Part shown: positions 8,958 to 17,516 of the stretch, in pieces
How the letters are laid out: each line of letters starts with the position of its first letter
Numbering within the stretch: position 1 is the stretch's first letter
Assembly: GCF_021864535.1 (NCBI RefSeq)
Contig: NZ_JAKJIC010000004.1
Location: 1-64,000 of the forward strand
From: Oryzibacter oryziterrae
GTDB taxonomy: Bacteria; Pseudomonadota; Alphaproteobacteria; Rhizobiales; Pleomorphomonadaceae
Length of the DNA stretch: 64,000 nt
Direction: 5' to 3'
Program-made: the position numbers and the translations under genes
Notes under the pieces: model-generated
Told to the model about the DNA's origin: nothing
Databases searched by the model: none
What the model saw: only the letters and a program-made list of their open reading frames with translations

Positions 8958-11246
8958 ATGCACAATCCGTTCGCGGAAACGAAGGAAACCGAGACGATCC
9001 CGTCGCAAGCGGCCTTCGATCCCGCGCATCTGTCGCAGCCGGTCAGCCTCGACGACATCAAGGGTCTAGCCTCTGTCCTCTGGCAGCAGACCGACGGTCA
9101 TCGCGTCTTCCGGGCGTTGATCGACCAGGTCCCGGACATGCTCTATGTGAAGGATCGCAGCAGCCGTTTCCTCCTGTGCAATCGCGCGGCTGCGCTCCGG
9201 CACGGATATACCTGTCCGGAGGCGATGATCGGCCTCAGCGATTTCGATATTCATCCGCCGGAAATGGCGCGCGAGTTTTTCGCGCGCGAGCAGGAGCTGA
9301 TGGCGCTCGGCACCAGCCTGATCGAGCTGGAGGAAAGCATCGTCGACGGGGCGGGCAACGTCCTGTGGATGTCGACGAATAAGGTCCCCTTCGTCACCGC
9401 CGACGGCACCGTGGTCGGTCTGGTGGGCATGGGGCGCGACATTACCGAGCGCCGCAAGGCCGAGCAGTTGCGCCTGCACAACACGCGCGCACTGGAGCTG
9501 ATCGCCGGCAACGCCCCGCTCAGCCACGTTTTGACCGAACTGGTTCTGCTGCTGGAGGCCCAGTGGCCAGGTCGGAATGCGTCCATCAATCTGCTTGACG
9601 CCCAGGGACTTCGCCTCAAGCGCGGTGCGGCCCCCAACCTGCCCGAAGCGATGACGCTGGCGGCCGACGGGCTGCTGATCGGCCCAAACGCGGGGGCCTG
9701 CGGCACCGCCGCCTATCGGCGCCAGCCGGTCATCGTCTCCGATATCGCAGAGGATCCGCTGTGGCGCGACTTCCGGGCGGTTGCCTTGCCGCTCGGATAC
9801 TGCAGCTGCTGGTCGGTGCCGGTGATCTCCAGCGACGGACGGGTGATCGGCACCTTTGCCGTTTACGGTCGCTCGACCGGGACACCGAACACGGAAGAGC
9901 TCGACTTGCTGCAGGGCGCCGCCCGCATCGCCAGCATCGCCATCGAGCGCAAGGCGGTTCAGGACGAGTTGCGCTTTCTCGCCAGCCATGACGCACTGAC
10001 AGGCCTGCCCAATCGCTCGCAGCTGGCGCGGTTGTTTGCCGTGACGGAGCGCGCCTCCGGTTTGCACGGTGGTCGCTTCTGCGTCTCCTTTGTCAACATC
10101 GACAATCTCGGCCTCATCAACGAGAGCCTCGGCCGCGATGCGGGCGATCAGGCGGTGCGCGAAGTGGCGCACATCCTGAAAGCGCGTGCAGGCTCGCGCA
10201 GCTCCGTCATACGCCTGGTCAGCGACGAATTTGCCGTGTTGATGACGCCCTTTGACCCGGCGGCCGTCGAGCGGCTGAACCTGGATCTGTTGCTACCGCT
10301 TGAAGGGCCCGTCGGCACGGTCAACGCCACGATCAGCGTCGGCTACGCTGTCTACCCCGATGACGGGATCAGCCTCGAGACCTTGCTGGTCAAGGCCGAG
10401 ACGGCGCTGGTTCACGCCAAGCAGCGCGGCAAGAACAGCGTACTCCGCTTCCAGGCCGCCATGGGCAGCGGCATTCAGGATCGCCTGCAGCTGCTGCAGG
10501 ACATGCGGCAAGCCCTCAACGAGGACCAGTTCGTCCTGTTCTACCAGCCGCAGGTCGACGCCCCGAGCGGCAGGATTTTCGGCGTCGAGGCTCTGGTGCG
10601 CTGGCGCCACCCGAAACATGGATTGCTGTCTCCCGACAAGTTCATTCCCCTTGCCGAGGAGAGCGGCCTGATCGTCGAGCTTGGCGACTGGGTGCTGCGC
10701 GAAGCCTGTCGCCAGGCCAAGGCCTGGCAACGGGACGGGCTGCCGCCCCTAAGCATCTCGGTCAACGTGTCGGCCCGGCAGTTCCAGGAAGGCGACATCT
10801 GCCAGGCGGTCGGTGACGCGCTGCGCGATAGCGGCCTGGACGCCGGCTGGCTCGAGCTCGAGCTGACCGAGAGCATGCTGATGCGCGACGAGGAAATGAC
10901 CGTGAAGACGCTCGGCGTGCTGCGCGGCTTTGGTATCAGCCTCGCCATCGACGACTTCGGCACCGGCTATTCCAGCCTCAGCGTGTTGAAGCGCTTCCCC
11001 GTGCAGCGGCTCAAGATCGACAAGAGCTTCATCCGCAATCTGTCGGAAGATGACGCCGATCAGGCCATCGCGGCGGTGGTCATCGCCATCGGTCACAAGT
11101 TGCACATGCAGGTTCTGGCCGAGGGGGTCGAGACCGACAAGCAGCTGTCCGTGCTGCGCGAGATGGGCTGCGACGCCTATCAGGGCTATCTGTTCAGCCG
11201 GCCGTTGCCGGCCGAGAACATCGAGCCTCTCTTGAACCGGGCCTGA
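8958..11246 (+). CDS. PAS-GAF-GGDEF-EAL cyclic di-GMP protein
   Basis: A soluble 762-residue c-di-GMP enzyme. A PAS domain (about 52-170) and a GAF domain (about 180-332) precede a GGDEF domain (about 335-495) whose active-site motif reads RLVSDEF instead of GGDEF, so diguanylate cyclase activity is probably lost. The EAL domain (about 505-760) keeps EALVRW (EAL at 544-546), the Glu in LTESM, the DDFGTGYSS loop (665-673), KIDKSF and AEGVET, consistent with active phosphodiesterase. The start is the ATG at 8958; the frame is open upstream from 8865. With the nearby HD-GYP protein, two different c-di-GMP hydrolases flank one intergenic region. Confidence 0.92.
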   Translation: MHNPFAETKETETIPSQAAFDPAHLSQPVSLDDIKGLASVLWQQTDGHRVFRALIDQVPDMLYVKDRSSRFLLCNRAAALRHGYTCPEAMIGLSDFDIHPPEMAREFFAREQELMALGTSLIELEESIVDGAGNVLWMSTNKVPFVTADGTVVGLVGMGRDITERRKAEQLRLHNTRALELIAGNAPLSHVLTELVLLLEAQWPGRNASINLLDAQGLRLKRGAAPNLPEAMTLAADGLLIGPNAGACGTAAYRRQPVIVSDIAEDPLWRDFRAVALPLGYCSCWSVPVISSDGRVIGTFAVYGRSTGTPNTEELDLLQGAARIASIAIERKAVQDELRFLASHDALTGLPNRSQLARLFAVTERASGLHGGRFCVSFVNIDNLGLINESLGRDAGDQAVREVAHILKARAGSRSSVIRLVSDEFAVLMTPFDPAAVERLNLDLLLPLEGPVGTVNATISVGYAVYPDDGISLETLLVKAETALVHAKQRGKNSVLRFQAAMGSGIQDRLQLLQDMRQALNEDQFVLFYQPQVDAPSGRIFGVEALVRWRHPKHGLLSPDKFIPLAEESGLIVELGDWVLREACRQAKAWQRDGLPPLSISVNVSARQFQEGDICQAVGDALRDSGLDAGWLELELTESMLMRDEEMTVKTLGVLRGFGISLAIDDFGTGYSSLSVLKRFPVQRLKIDKSFIRNLSEDDADQAIAAVVIAIGHKLHMQVLAEGVETDKQLSVLREMGCDAYQGYLFSRPLPAENIEPLLNRA

Positions 11247-11247
11247 G

Positions 11248-11292
11248 CTGCCACCCCGGAGACGCCCGCGGCGGGAGCCTCCTGGGTGGCAG
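11248..11292. terminator. Bidirectional terminator between convergent genes
   Basis: The arms CTGCCACCC (11248-11256) and GGGTGGCAG (11284-11292) pair perfectly and the stem can extend inward through GGAG/CTCC with a bulge. It lies exactly between the stop codons of the EAL-protein gene and the kinase gene. The T-rich stretch after it on the plus strand is weak. Confidence 0.65.
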
Positions 11293-11304
11293 GATTGTCT
11301 CTCT

Positions 11305-12231
11305 TCAGCGGGCGAGCAGCGCCTCGATTTCGTCCCGCGACGGCATGGCCGGTGCGGTGCCGAACCGTGTCACCGCGATGCCGGCGGTGGCGCAGCCGAA
11401 ACGGGCGGCGTCCACAGGGTCCATGCCGCGCGACAGCGCCGCCGCAAAACCGCCGAGGAAGGCATCGCCCGCACCGGTGGTATCGACCACCTTGCCGGCG
11501 GAGACCACGGGGATATGCACCGAGCGGTCGGCGTTGTGCAGCAGCGCGCCGTTCGAGCCGAGCGTGATCAGCGCATTGCGGGCGCCGCGCTTGAGCAGGA
11601 TGTCGCCGGCCTTGCGGGCATCGTCGATCGAACCGGGCTCGATGCCGGTCAGCATGGCCGCTTCCGTCTCATTGGGGGCGATATAGTCCGAAAGCGCGTA
11701 GAGCTCATCCGGGAAAGCCACGGCGGGTGCCGGGTTGAAGATGGTGGTGACGCCGGCGGCGTGCGCGATCTCCAGCGCCCTGGCGGCGGCCGGCACAGGT
11801 TGTTCGAGCTGGGTGACGAACACCTTCGAGCCGGTGATGGCGTCGGCTTCGGCGTCGATGTCGGCGGGCGTCAGGGTCGACGGTGCGCCCGGGGCGATGA
11901 TGATGGCATTGTCGCCCGTCTCGTCGTTGACGAAGATGAAGGCCGTTCCCGTCGGCTTTTCGGCAATCCGCTGAACGCGCGGCGTGACGCCGGCTCGGGT
12001 CCAGATGTCCACGGCGAGATCACCGAAATTGTCCTGCCCGAGCTTGGAGATGAACTTCACCGCTGCGCCCGCCTTGGCGGCGGCCACGGCCTGGTTGGAG
12101 CCCTTTCCGCCCGGTCCTATGGCAAAGCCGGTGCCGGTGAGGGTCTCGCCGATGCGCGGCAGGCGCGGACCGCGGAAGATGAGGTCGGCGTTGAAGATGC
12201 CGAGAATGGAAACGCCTGTTGTGTCAGCCAT
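11305..12231 (-). CDS. Ribokinase-family sugar kinase, probably deoxyribokinase or ribokinase
   Basis: A 308-residue PfkB/ribokinase family protein. It has the N-terminal signature GPGGKGSNQAVAAAKAG, where family members bind the sugar, and the C-terminal DTTGAGDAFLGG with the catalytic Asp. Last gene of a five-gene operon with a DeoR regulator, deoC, an aldehyde dehydrogenase and a mutarotase. Because DeoC consumes deoxyribose 5-phosphate, the kinase may act on deoxyribose, but ribose is equally compatible with the sequence, so I give no gene symbol. The start is the ATG at 12231 (MADTTGV); an upstream in-frame extension lies in the intergenic spacer. Confidence 0.85.
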   Translation of the reverse strand: MADTTGVSILGIFNADLIFRGPRLPRIGETLTGTGFAIGPGGKGSNQAVAAAKAGAAVKFISKLGQDNFGDLAVDIWTRAGVTPRVQRIAEKPTGTAFIFVNDETGDNAIIIAPGAPSTLTPADIDAEADAITGSKVFVTQLEQPVPAAARALEIAHAAGVTTIFNPAPAVAFPDELYALSDYIAPNETEAAMLTGIEPGSIDDARKAGDILLKRGARNALITLGSNGALLHNADRSVHIPVVSAGKVVDTTGAGDAFLGGFAAALSRGMDPVDAARFGCATAGIAVTRFGTAPAMPSRDEIEALLAR

Positions 12232-12305
12232 GGCAAAAGGGTCCGGAAAAGCGGGAATGGCGAAAGCAGAGGGGCGCCCGCCGGGGCACCCCATCTGCGC
12301 AGGGA

Positions 12306-12758
12306 TCAACCTTCAGGCGGGATGACGCCCTTGGTCAGAAGGAAGCAGCCGTAGAAGCGGCGTTCGCCGGTCTGTACCACGGCATAGGCGCGCTTGGCTT
12401 CCTCATAGAAGGCATAGCGCTCCACATTGCCGAGCTTGAACTGCGGCCCTTCCCACTTGTCGATGGCCGCCTGGAACTCCTGCTGCACCGCCGGACGCTC
12501 GTCAGGGCTGCCCACCACTTCCATGCGGCGCGCCGGTTCGGGAATGAAGGTGTCCAGCGGAAACACCGACAGGATTGCCTCGGCAGCCCGCGCGGCCGTC
12601 GGTGCGGCAATGGTCAGCGCCTGCCCGACGACGGTCTCCCGCCCGACCGAATCGGAGGGGAAGTTGGTGTCCACGATGGCGAGCACGTCGCCGTGCCCCA
12701 TGGATTGCAGCGCGTGCAGAAGATCCGCGTTCAGCAGCGGATCGATGTTCTTGAGCAT
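12306..12758 (-). CDS. RbsD/FucU family sugar mutarotase
   Basis: A 150-residue member of the RbsD/FucU family, which interconverts sugar anomers or ring forms before phosphorylation. It starts MLKNIDPLL, has the MGHGD motif with the conserved His, and ends with RYAFYEEAKRAY, VQTGERRFYG and LLTKGVI; this pattern is closer to FucU than to RbsD. The start at 12758 has a GGAGGA ribosome site. It sits between the double aldehyde dehydrogenase and the sugar kinase, so it probably prepares the kinase substrate, ribose or deoxyribose rather than fucose judged from context. Confidence 0.85.
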   Translation of the reverse strand: MLKNIDPLLNADLLHALQSMGHGDVLAIVDTNFPSDSVGRETVVGQALTIAAPTAARAAEAILSVFPLDTFIPEPARRMEVVGSPDERPAVQQEFQAAIDKWEGPQFKLGNVERYAFYEEAKRAYAVVQTGERRFYGCFLLTKGVIPPEG

Positions 12759-12787
12759 CTTTGTCCTCCCGGGGGAACCCCGGAGGC

Positions 12788-15178
12788 TCATTCGCCATAG
12801 GGGATCCAGATATTCTTCACATTCACCGCATGGCGCAGAAGGATCGGTCCCTCCGCTTCCGCCGGATTGAACCAGTCGGTTGCAAGCCCGTTGTCGGTGA
12901 GCGTGCGCTTGAGGTTAGCGACCGAGAGCCGTTCTGCCAAGGCGGACAATTCCTTGGGTCCGAAAACCCAGAGGGAATCGAGGTCGTTGTGCTCGGCAAG
13001 CGTCTTGGTCAGCTCGGCTGGCGAACCCGTCACGATGTTGACGACACCGGCCGGCACGTCCGACGTCTCGAGCACCGAGTAGAAATCGGTGGCGGCCAGC
13101 GGGTGACGCTCGCTGGGGACGACCACAACGCGGTTGCCAAGCGCGATCGCCGGCGCCACCAGGCTGATGAAGGCCAGTAGCGGCGCCTCGTCGGGGCAGA
13201 CGATGCCGACAGTGCCGACCGGTTCGTGCATGGCGAGCGCCACGCCGCGCAAGGGCGGGGTATGGACGACACCCTCATACTTGTCGGCCCAGGCGCCATA
13301 GGTGAACAGGCGCGCGATCGACGCATCCACCTCGGCCGTCGCCTTGGCCGCCGTCGTGCCGGTCATGGCGGCGATGCGAGCGGCAAACTCGGCAGTCCGG
13401 GCGGAGAGATTCTCGGCGATGTAATAGAGCACCTGCGCGCGGTTGTGAGCCGTGGCGCGGCTCCAGCCTTCGGCGCCTCGCGCTGCGGCAACTGCGTTGC
13501 GGATATCCTTGCGGCTGCCGACGCCCACTTCACCCAGCACCTGGCCCTTGGGGCCAAGCACGGTCTGCGAATAGTTGCCGTCGGGACGGGCCTGCTTGCC
13601 ACCGATGAACAGCTTGGCCGTGCGGTCGATGCCGGGCAGATCGAAGCCGCCTGAGGCAACGCGGGCCTCGGGCAGGGCGGGGCGAGCCCCGCGCGGCTTG
13701 CGTGCCGCCCAGGCCTTGGGCTTCAGATATTCATAAGCGCCTTCCTTGCCGCCCTCGCGGCCATAGCCCGATTCGCGATAGCCACCGAAACCGACGGCCG
13801 CGTCGAACAGGTTGGTGGCGTTGACCCAGACGACACCCGCCTGCACCTTGGCGGCCACTTCAAGGGCAAGGCCGATGGTCTCGCTCCAGATGGACGCGGC
13901 GAGGCCATAGCGGGTGTTGTTGGCAAGCTGAATGGCCTCGTCGGGAGTGCGGAAGGTCATGGACACCGCAACCGGGCCGAAGATTTCCTCCTGCGCCACG
14001 GTGGAGGCCGGATGGACGCCGGAAATCAGCGTCGGCTTGTAGAAGCAGCCGCCCGTGGGCAGTGCAATGTCGGCCTGGTAGAGTTCGCCACCCTCCGCCA
14101 CGCCCTTCTGCACCAGCGCGTCGATGCGCCGCCGCTGGCTCTCGTCAACGATGGCGCCGAGGTCGATGCACTTGTCGAGCGGATGGCCGGTGACCAGCGT
14201 GCCCATGCGGCGCTTGAGCTTGGCGAGGAACCTTGGCGCCACGCCTTCCTGGATCAGGAGGCGCGAGCCGGCGCAGCACACCTGGCCCTGGTTGAACCAG
14301 ATGGCGTCGACCACGCCTTCCACGGCGCCGTCAAGATCGGCGTCGTCGAAGACGATGAAGGGCGACTTGCCGCCAAGCTCCAGCGTCAGCGACTTGCCCG
14401 AACCGGCGGTACGCTCGCGGATCAGCCGACCCACTTCCGTCGAGCCGGTGAAGGCGATCTTGTCGATCCCCTCATGCTCGACGATGGCCGTGCCGGCCAC
14501 CGAACCCGAGCCGGTCACCACATTGAGGACACCCGCGGGCAGTCCAGCCTCGGCGGCAAGTTCGGCAAACAGCAGGGCGGTCAGCGAGGTGAACTCGGCC
14601 GGCTTCAGCACCACGGTGTTGCCGAGCGCCAGCGCCGGCGCCACCTTCCAGGCCAGCATCAGGAAGGGGAAGTTCCACGGGATGATCTGGCCGACCACGC
14701 CGACCGGCTGGTGATCGGGAAACTCCCGTTCCTGCAGCTGCGCCCAGCCGGCATGATGGTAGAAATGGCGGGCCGCCAGCGGCACGTCGATGTCGCGCGT
14801 CTCGCGGATCGGCTTGCCGTTGTCGAGCGATTCGAGCACGGCGAATAGGCGGGCATGCCGCTGGATCATGCGGGCCAGCGCATAGAGATGGCGGGCGCGG
14901 GCGTGGCCCGAAAGGCGCGACCACGGGCCCTGAGCCTTGCGTGCGGCGGCAACGGCAGCGTCCACGTCGACCTTGGTCGCCATGGCGATGCGGGCGAGAT
15001 CCTTGCCGGTCGCAGGTTCATGGGCGGTGTGAAACTCACCCGACGACGGGGCCACGAACTTGCCGCCGATGAACAGGCCAAAGCCGGGCTCATGGCGCTT
15101 CAGCCAGGCACGCACGTCGCCATCGGCTTCGGGGGCGGGGCCGTAGGACAGGTCGTCGAAATAGCTGGCAACGGACAT
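12788..15178 (-). CDS. Double-length aldehyde dehydrogenase, second half apparently inactive
   Basis: A 796-residue protein with two aldehyde dehydrogenase units. The first (about 25-505) is complete: PWNFP at 167-171, FTGSTEVG, ELGGKSPF with Glu267, and the nucleophile Cys301 in GQVCCAGSR. The second (about 525-796) keeps the NAD-binding half (FIGGK, EPVGTVGIVCPDE, GVVNIVTG) but I find no ELGG glutamate and no GQxC cysteine, and it ends early, so it is probably non-catalytic. In this operon the enzyme would oxidise the acetaldehyde released by DeoC to acetate or acetyl-CoA level. The start is the ATG at 15178 with AAGGAAC upstream. Substrate is inferred from context. Confidence 0.88.
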   Translation of the reverse strand: MSVASYFDDLSYGPAPEADGDVRAWLKRHEPGFGLFIGGKFVAPSSGEFHTAHEPATGKDLARIAMATKVDVDAAVAAARKAQGPWSRLSGHARARHLYALARMIQRHARLFAVLESLDNGKPIRETRDIDVPLAARHFYHHAGWAQLQEREFPDHQPVGVVGQIIPWNFPFLMLAWKVAPALALGNTVVLKPAEFTSLTALLFAELAAEAGLPAGVLNVVTGSGSVAGTAIVEHEGIDKIAFTGSTEVGRLIRERTAGSGKSLTLELGGKSPFIVFDDADLDGAVEGVVDAIWFNQGQVCCAGSRLLIQEGVAPRFLAKLKRRMGTLVTGHPLDKCIDLGAIVDESQRRRIDALVQKGVAEGGELYQADIALPTGGCFYKPTLISGVHPASTVAQEEIFGPVAVSMTFRTPDEAIQLANNTRYGLAASIWSETIGLALEVAAKVQAGVVWVNATNLFDAAVGFGGYRESGYGREGGKEGAYEYLKPKAWAARKPRGARPALPEARVASGGFDLPGIDRTAKLFIGGKQARPDGNYSQTVLGPKGQVLGEVGVGSRKDIRNAVAAARGAEGWSRATAHNRAQVLYYIAENLSARTAEFAARIAAMTGTTAAKATAEVDASIARLFTYGAWADKYEGVVHTPPLRGVALAMHEPVGTVGIVCPDEAPLLAFISLVAPAIALGNRVVVVPSERHPLAATDFYSVLETSDVPAGVVNIVTGSPAELTKTLAEHNDLDSLWVFGPKELSALAERLSVANLKRTLTDNGLATDWFNPAEAEGPILLRHAVNVKNIWIPYGE

Positions 15179-15230
15179 CTGTTGGTTCCTTCGAACTCGG
15201 GAGGAAAGGCGATCGACGCGAAAGTGCGGA

Positions 15231-16238
15231 TCAGCCGAGGGGATGGCGGTTGAAGGCGGAATAGGCGCCGGTGACATGATGCTCGAGCTGCCGCTCGATA
15301 TCGGCGAGCAGGCTCGAAGCGCCGACGCGGAAGAGGTCGGGCTCCAGCCAGCGGCGGCCCAGCTCTTCCTTCATCAGGATCTGATAGTTGAGCACATCCT
15401 TTGCCAGCGAGATGCCGCCGGCCGGCTTGTAGCCGACCTTGATGCCGGTCATCTCCTGATAGTCGCGGATCATGCGCACCATCACCAGCGTCACCGGCAG
15501 CGTGGCGTTGACGCCTTCCTTGCCGGTGGAAGTCTTGATGAAGTCGGCACCGGCCATCATGCAAACCATGGATGCACGGGCGACATTGCGCAGCGTCTTG
15601 AGATCGCCCGTCGCCAGAATGGCCTTCACATGGGCCTCGCCGCAGGCTTGGCGATAGTCGCGCATCTCGTTGTAAAGCGCCTGCCAGTTGCCGGTCAGCA
15701 CATGCTCGCGGGTGATGACGATGTCGATCTCCGACGCGCCCTCGGCAATCGACCGCTCGATCTCCTTGAGCTTGAGGTCATGCGGCACCAGACCGGCGGG
15801 AAAGCCGGTGGAGACGGCGGCCACGGGAATGCCCGATCCTTCGAGGGCTGCCACGGCATGCGGCACCATGGTTCCGTAGACGCAGACCGCACCGGTGGTG
15901 ATGCGCCGATCCCCCATGCCGAGCGCGTCGAGGATATCCTGCCGCACCGGCTGGCGTGCCTTGGCGCAGATGCGCTTCACGCGCTCCGGCGTATCGTCGC
16001 CCGAGAGCGTGGTGAGGTCGATCTCGGTCACGGCCTTGAGCAGCCAGGCAGCCTGCGCATCCTTCTTGACGGTGCGCCGGCCCGGCAAGGACGCCGCGCG
16101 CCGCTCGACCGCGGAGAGGTTGACGCGCAAGCCTTCGATCACCTCAAGCTCCAGCGGCCCCGGCACATTGCGCCTTTCGTGGTTGCTGCTGGTCTCAGAG
16201 GTCGGACCGGACGTCGGAACTGAACTGTCGGCGGGCAT
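15231..16238 (-). CDS. deoC: Deoxyribose-phosphate aldolase
   Basis: Splits 2-deoxyribose 5-phosphate into glyceraldehyde 3-phosphate and acetaldehyde, a step of deoxynucleoside catabolism. The 335-residue protein is of the longer DeoC type. It shows EIDLTTL near the start, VCVYGTMVPH, AEGASEIDIVI, KAILATGDL, and FIKTSTGKEG with the Schiff-base lysine, then KPAGGI. The start at 16238 has GGAGGA upstream; the first 45 or so residues are Pro/Ser-rich and probably disordered. It is second in the operon after the DeoR regulator and 52 bases upstream of the aldehyde dehydrogenase gene. Confidence 0.94.
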   Translation of the reverse strand: MPADSSVPTSGPTSETSSNHERRNVPGPLELEVIEGLRVNLSAVERRAASLPGRRTVKKDAQAAWLLKAVTEIDLTTLSGDDTPERVKRICAKARQPVRQDILDALGMGDRRITTGAVCVYGTMVPHAVAALEGSGIPVAAVSTGFPAGLVPHDLKLKEIERSIAEGASEIDIVITREHVLTGNWQALYNEMRDYRQACGEAHVKAILATGDLKTLRNVARASMVCMMAGADFIKTSTGKEGVNATLPVTLVMVRMIRDYQEMTGIKVGYKPAGGISLAKDVLNYQILMKEELGRRWLEPDLFRVGASSLLADIERQLEHHVTGAYSAFNRHPLG

Positions 16239-16368
16239 GGGAAAGGATCCTCCGCTGCGTGACGAGGCAGCTGTCAACAGAAACAATCGATGATTGCGGA
16301 CGCGCAGGGTCCGCAAATGTGACTATGATGACATATTGTTATAATCTTGACATTCGCAAGGGCGACTG

Positions 16369-17130
16369 TCAAGTCGCGCCGCCTGCTGGCGCGGCGCTGC
16401 GCCCCGGGAACCGCTGAAGCCCGTCTTCCGTGACGAGACCGGCGAAGTCGTCCAGCCCGGCAAACAGCGCAGGACGAACGCGCCCCTTCTTGCTGCCGTC
16501 GATCACCAGATAGGAGGCCTGCGCACAGGCCATCGCCTGCTGCTTGATCGGCACTTCATGCAGATGCGAGCAGCTGACCCCACGGGCCGGGTCAACCCCG
16601 CCGGCGGAGATGAAAGCCGTGTTGATGCCGAACCAGCTGAGGGAGGCTCCGGCGTCTCCGGCAAAGGAGGCTGATTCGGGGTGGTAGAGCCCGCCAAGCA
16701 GGATCAGCCTGATGTCGCTGCGATGGGCGACCCGCTCGGCGACATTGAGCGAATAGCACAGTACCGTCAGCGCAAATCCGGTCGGCAACTGCTCGGCGAG
16801 ATGGGCGAGCGTGGTGCCGCAATCGATGAAGATGGTGCTGTCGGGCGCAATCAGCGGCACGGCGTGGGCACAGGCGGCCCGCTTGCTGGCAGCCCGACTG
16901 TCGGCCTCCCGCTCGAACTGATAGGGCACCTGCGGTCCGCCATCGCCCTGCGCCACGATATGACCGCCGAGATAGGTGAGACGATCGCGGGCGCCGGCCA
17001 GGTCGCGCCGCACGGTCATCTCCGAAACGCCGAGCAGGGCGGCCGCATCCTTGAGCCGCAAGACGCCGCGCGCGGCCACCTCGCGCCCCAGGCGCTCCAT
17101 TCGTTCGTCGCTATTGCCGGCCATGCTCAT
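16369..17130 (-). CDS. DeoR-family transcriptional regulator
   Basis: A 253-residue sugar-responsive repressor. An N-terminal winged helix-turn-helix (about residues 8-60) contains RLKDAAALLGVSEMTVRRDL, the DeoR signature. The C-terminal domain has the DeoR sensor features DCGTTLAHLAEQLP, LTVLCYSLNVA and a GG..HPES stretch typical for binding phosphorylated sugars. First gene of the deoC operon, so it most likely controls it and itself. A perfect inverted repeat at 17152-17164 lies just before the start. ATGs at 17130 and 17124 are both possible starts. Confidence 0.88.
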   Translation of the reverse strand: MSMAGNSDERMERLGREVAARGVLRLKDAAALLGVSEMTVRRDLAGARDRLTYLGGHIVAQGDGGPQVPYQFEREADSRAASKRAACAHAVPLIAPDSTIFIDCGTTLAHLAEQLPTGFALTVLCYSLNVAERVAHRSDIRLILLGGLYHPESASFAGDAGASLSWFGINTAFISAGGVDPARGVSCSHLHEVPIKQQAMACAQASYLVIDGSKKGRVRPALFAGLDDFAGLVTEDGLQRFPGRSAAPAGGAT

Positions 17131-17516
17131 CTCGCCTGTTTCACATGATGTTGTGATTATCACATTTTTCACATGGCTTCAAACAGGCTGCGCGCCAAAC
17201 TGCGGGGGTGTCGACTTTCGACGGCCCTGGTGCCAAAAAACTCCGCGACGTTCGCTGCGGGGCGTTAAGCAGTACCCCATAGGCAATTTCTGCAATTTTC
17301 ATAGCAACTTGCCGGTTCTGCGAGGTGTATGGCCCGATGGGTGTGGCATCGCGAGGAAATCGCGCCTGCGAAGCCCGCCCGACATGTCCAAATGCGGCAA
17401 TGGTCACATTTTATTAACATTCGTCGCCGCTAGATTTGAGGGCGGGCGCAAAGAAAAATGCTCCGTATGGTTGTGCATACCGCGTGCCGGGCTGGAAAGT
17501 GCCCGGTTTCGGCGGG
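17131..17516. other. Divergent intergenic region with DeoR operator candidate
   Basis: These 386 bases separate the DeoR gene from the TadG-like gene. The part near 17131-17175 carries the inverted repeat described separately and probably the operon promoter. I see no coding frame of quality and no terminator. Confidence 0.5.
17152..17164. promoter_or_regulatory. Candidate operator of the deoC operon
   Basis: A perfect inverted repeat TGTGAT-T-ATCACA lies 22 bases upstream of the DeoR start codon, flanked on both sides by further TCACAT/TTCACAT copies (about 17141 and 17168). Clustered half-sites next to a regulator gene fit autoregulation by the DeoR protein. It also resembles a CRP/FNR-type half-site pair with a short spacer, so the binding protein is uncertain. 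Confidence 0.45.
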
